A program made the translations under genes and the position numbers. The notes under the pieces were generated by a model. It saw nothing but the letters and a program-made list of their open reading frames with translations. It was not told the origin of the DNA and ran no database searches. A stretch of 6,661 nucleotides of DNA, from assembly GCA_001776275.1 (NCBI GenBank), contig MFAQ01000001.1, positions 3,744 through 10,404 on the forward strand, written 5' to 3'. This DNA is from Candidatus Collierbacteria bacterium RIFOXYD1_FULL_40_9. Its GTDB lineage: Bacteria; Patescibacteriota; Microgenomatia; UBA1400; MFAQ01. Of the stretch, positions 5,839 to 6,661 are shown piece by piece (position 1 is the first letter of the stretch; each line of letters begins with the position of its first letter).

Positions 5839-6661
5839 CTAATAAACCCCCTCTTTAATATTAACCACTTTTCCAAAAGTATCCAAGTAATACTTTGTCG
5901 GTAAAAACTTTAGTTTCCCATCCTGCAACCATTTCCCGTCCCAATCAGCAAGGTAGTCTTCTTTAGTACCCCTCATCCAAATTTCCATTTCCTGCTCACT
6001 AGCCTGCAAACCAACCACACTCAAATTCATGCCATTGTCCAAAGCTTCCTTCCTTGCCATCAGCAGCCCTTCTGTGGAGTATGGCAAGTCAGGTGTCGTT
6101 ACATAAACCAATCTGTTTACCCCAAACCACTTAGCCGGAACCAAACCATTATTTATCTCCAAGTTTTTTACTTTAACTGTTTGTTGGTAATTGGCCAAAA
6201 CTCTACCAGAGGGCAATAACTTGTTCCACCAAACACCTTTCCCAAGCTCCCAAACTCCAGAAATTACTCCAGACGTAGAAAACTTCATTACTTGTGAAAC
6301 ATATTTTTGACCCCTCACTTTTCCTGAAACAAAATATTCTCCCGGTGTCACCACCCACCCCAGCTTGTTGCCTGTTTCTTGTTTTACAAAGAAACCATAG
6401 ATATTTTTTCGCCACAAACTCACTTCGATCTCAGAAATCTCCGCTTCATTTTGTTTTACTTTACCAAGAGGCAACACTTCAAAAGTCACCCAATTCTTCT
6501 TTACTATCTTACCAGCGCCATCTACCGCTTCAATCTGACTACTATACACCCCAACCGGCAAAACAATCTCCACACTCCAAACACTAGTGCCTTTATCTTT
6601 TGTAGCAACAAACTCTTTATCATCAACTTTAACTACAACGCTCTTTGATCCACCCAGCTCC
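5839..6661 (-). CDS. Extracytoplasmic Ig-like protein with a TlpA-like C-terminus (5' end outside the window)
   Basis: The reading frame is open to the right edge, so the N-terminus is missing and 273 residues are visible. Residues 1-63 read as a bacterial Ig-like beta sandwich: SKSVVVKVDDKEFVATKDKG, then WSVEIVLPVGVYSSQIEAVD and GAGKIVKK, the usual V.VD..., W...L..G.y...A.D.aG pattern. A second beta-rich module (about 75-140) contains VVTPGEYFVSGKVRGQKYV, resembling carboxypeptidase-regulatory or Cna-B-like folds. The last 95 residues resemble a TlpA/AhpC thioredoxin fold: LVYVTTPDLPYS, a helix, LSVVGLQASEQEM, and finally LPTKYYLDTFGKVV. The CxxC position reads LPYS, and no cysteine occurs in the visible part. 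A secreted or surface-anchored protein is likely. A GTG at 6571-6573 lies inside the Ig-like fold and is not the true start. It is followed 24 bases later by the dCache receptor gene. Function unknown. Confidence 0.83.
   Translation of the reverse strand, partial: ELGGSKSVVVKVDDKEFVATKDKGTSVWSVEIVLPVGVYSSQIEAVDGAGKIVKKNWVTFEVLPLGKVKQNEAEISEIEVSLWRKNIYGFFVKQETGNKLGWVVTPGEYFVSGKVRGQKYVSQVMKFSTSGVISGVWELGKGVWWNKLLPSGRVLANYQQTVKVKNLEINNGLVPAKWFGVNRLVYVTTPDLPYSTEGLLMARKEALDNGMNLSVVGLQASEQEMEIWMRGTKEDYLADWDGKWLQDGKLKFLPTKYYLDTFGKVVNIKEGVY

Noticed and set aside
5839..6573. A complete 244-residue protein starting at the GTG at 6571-6573
   Set aside because: The frame stays open to the window edge, and the 29 upstream residues complete the Ig-like fold whose middle contains this GTG. 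The gene is therefore a 5'-truncated fragment of a longer protein.
6294..6648. Two overlapping plus-strand frames opposite the Ig-like gene
   Set aside because: Both are antisense to a coherent Ig-like protein, lack any domain pattern and overlap each other in different frames.
1..6661. Alternative genetic code with UGA as glycine, as in some CPR lineages
   Set aside because: The CHASE-PAS gene ends at a TGA in a sensible operon position, and the genes carry no in-frame TGA.
1..6661. CRISPR array, tRNA, insertion sequence or other mobile element
   Set aside because: No regularly spaced repeats, cloverleaf, terminal inverted repeats or transposase-like frame were seen; almost every base is assigned to a gene.

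Overview
The window is a gene-dense, AT-rich bacterial segment with no rRNA, tRNA, CRISPR array or insertion sequence. The standard genetic code applies, because TGA serves as a real stop codon. Intergenic gaps are tiny (52, 26, 14 and 24 bases), and one gene pair overlaps by 4 bases. Shine-Dalgarno motifs are weak or absent. The + strand is C-rich and G-poor throughout, whichever strand carries the gene. Together with the mixture of Ig-like and multi-TM sensory proteins, this suggests a Candidate Phyla Radiation (Patescibacteria, possibly Microgenomates- or Katanobacteria-like) genome. That assignment is an inference; the window holds no taxonomic marker.

Layout, left to right. (1) 1-3377, minus strand: a two-component signalling operon, transcribed from a CHASE-PAS membrane sensor that has no kinase domain (1911-3377), into a complete six-TM/PAS histidine kinase (130-1914) joined by an ATGA stop/start overlap, and then into a response regulator cut by the window edge (1-77). 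(2) 3378-3403: a 26-base divergent intergenic region with two overlapping -10-like boxes. (3) 3404-4153, plus strand: an eight-TM protein matching the membrane sensory module normally fused in front of GGDEF/EAL or kinase domains, here standing alone. (4) 4168-6661, minus strand: a probable operon of an extracytoplasmic Ig-like protein (5839-6661, truncated by the window edge) with a cysteine-free, thioredoxin/TlpA-like C-terminus, followed 24 bases later by a multi-TM, dCache-like receptor (4168-5814). That receptor stops just after its last TM helix, where a HAMP and output domain would normally begin.

How they may work together: one kinase and one regulator are surrounded by three proteins that have signal-input architecture but no output domain. 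The simplest reading is a conventional two-component pair with an accessory sensor (CHASE-PAS) tied to it by translational coupling. The other two sensor-only proteins may feed the same kinase or other partners. This distributed-input arrangement is the most unusual aspect of the window. It rests on domain reading and gene order only.
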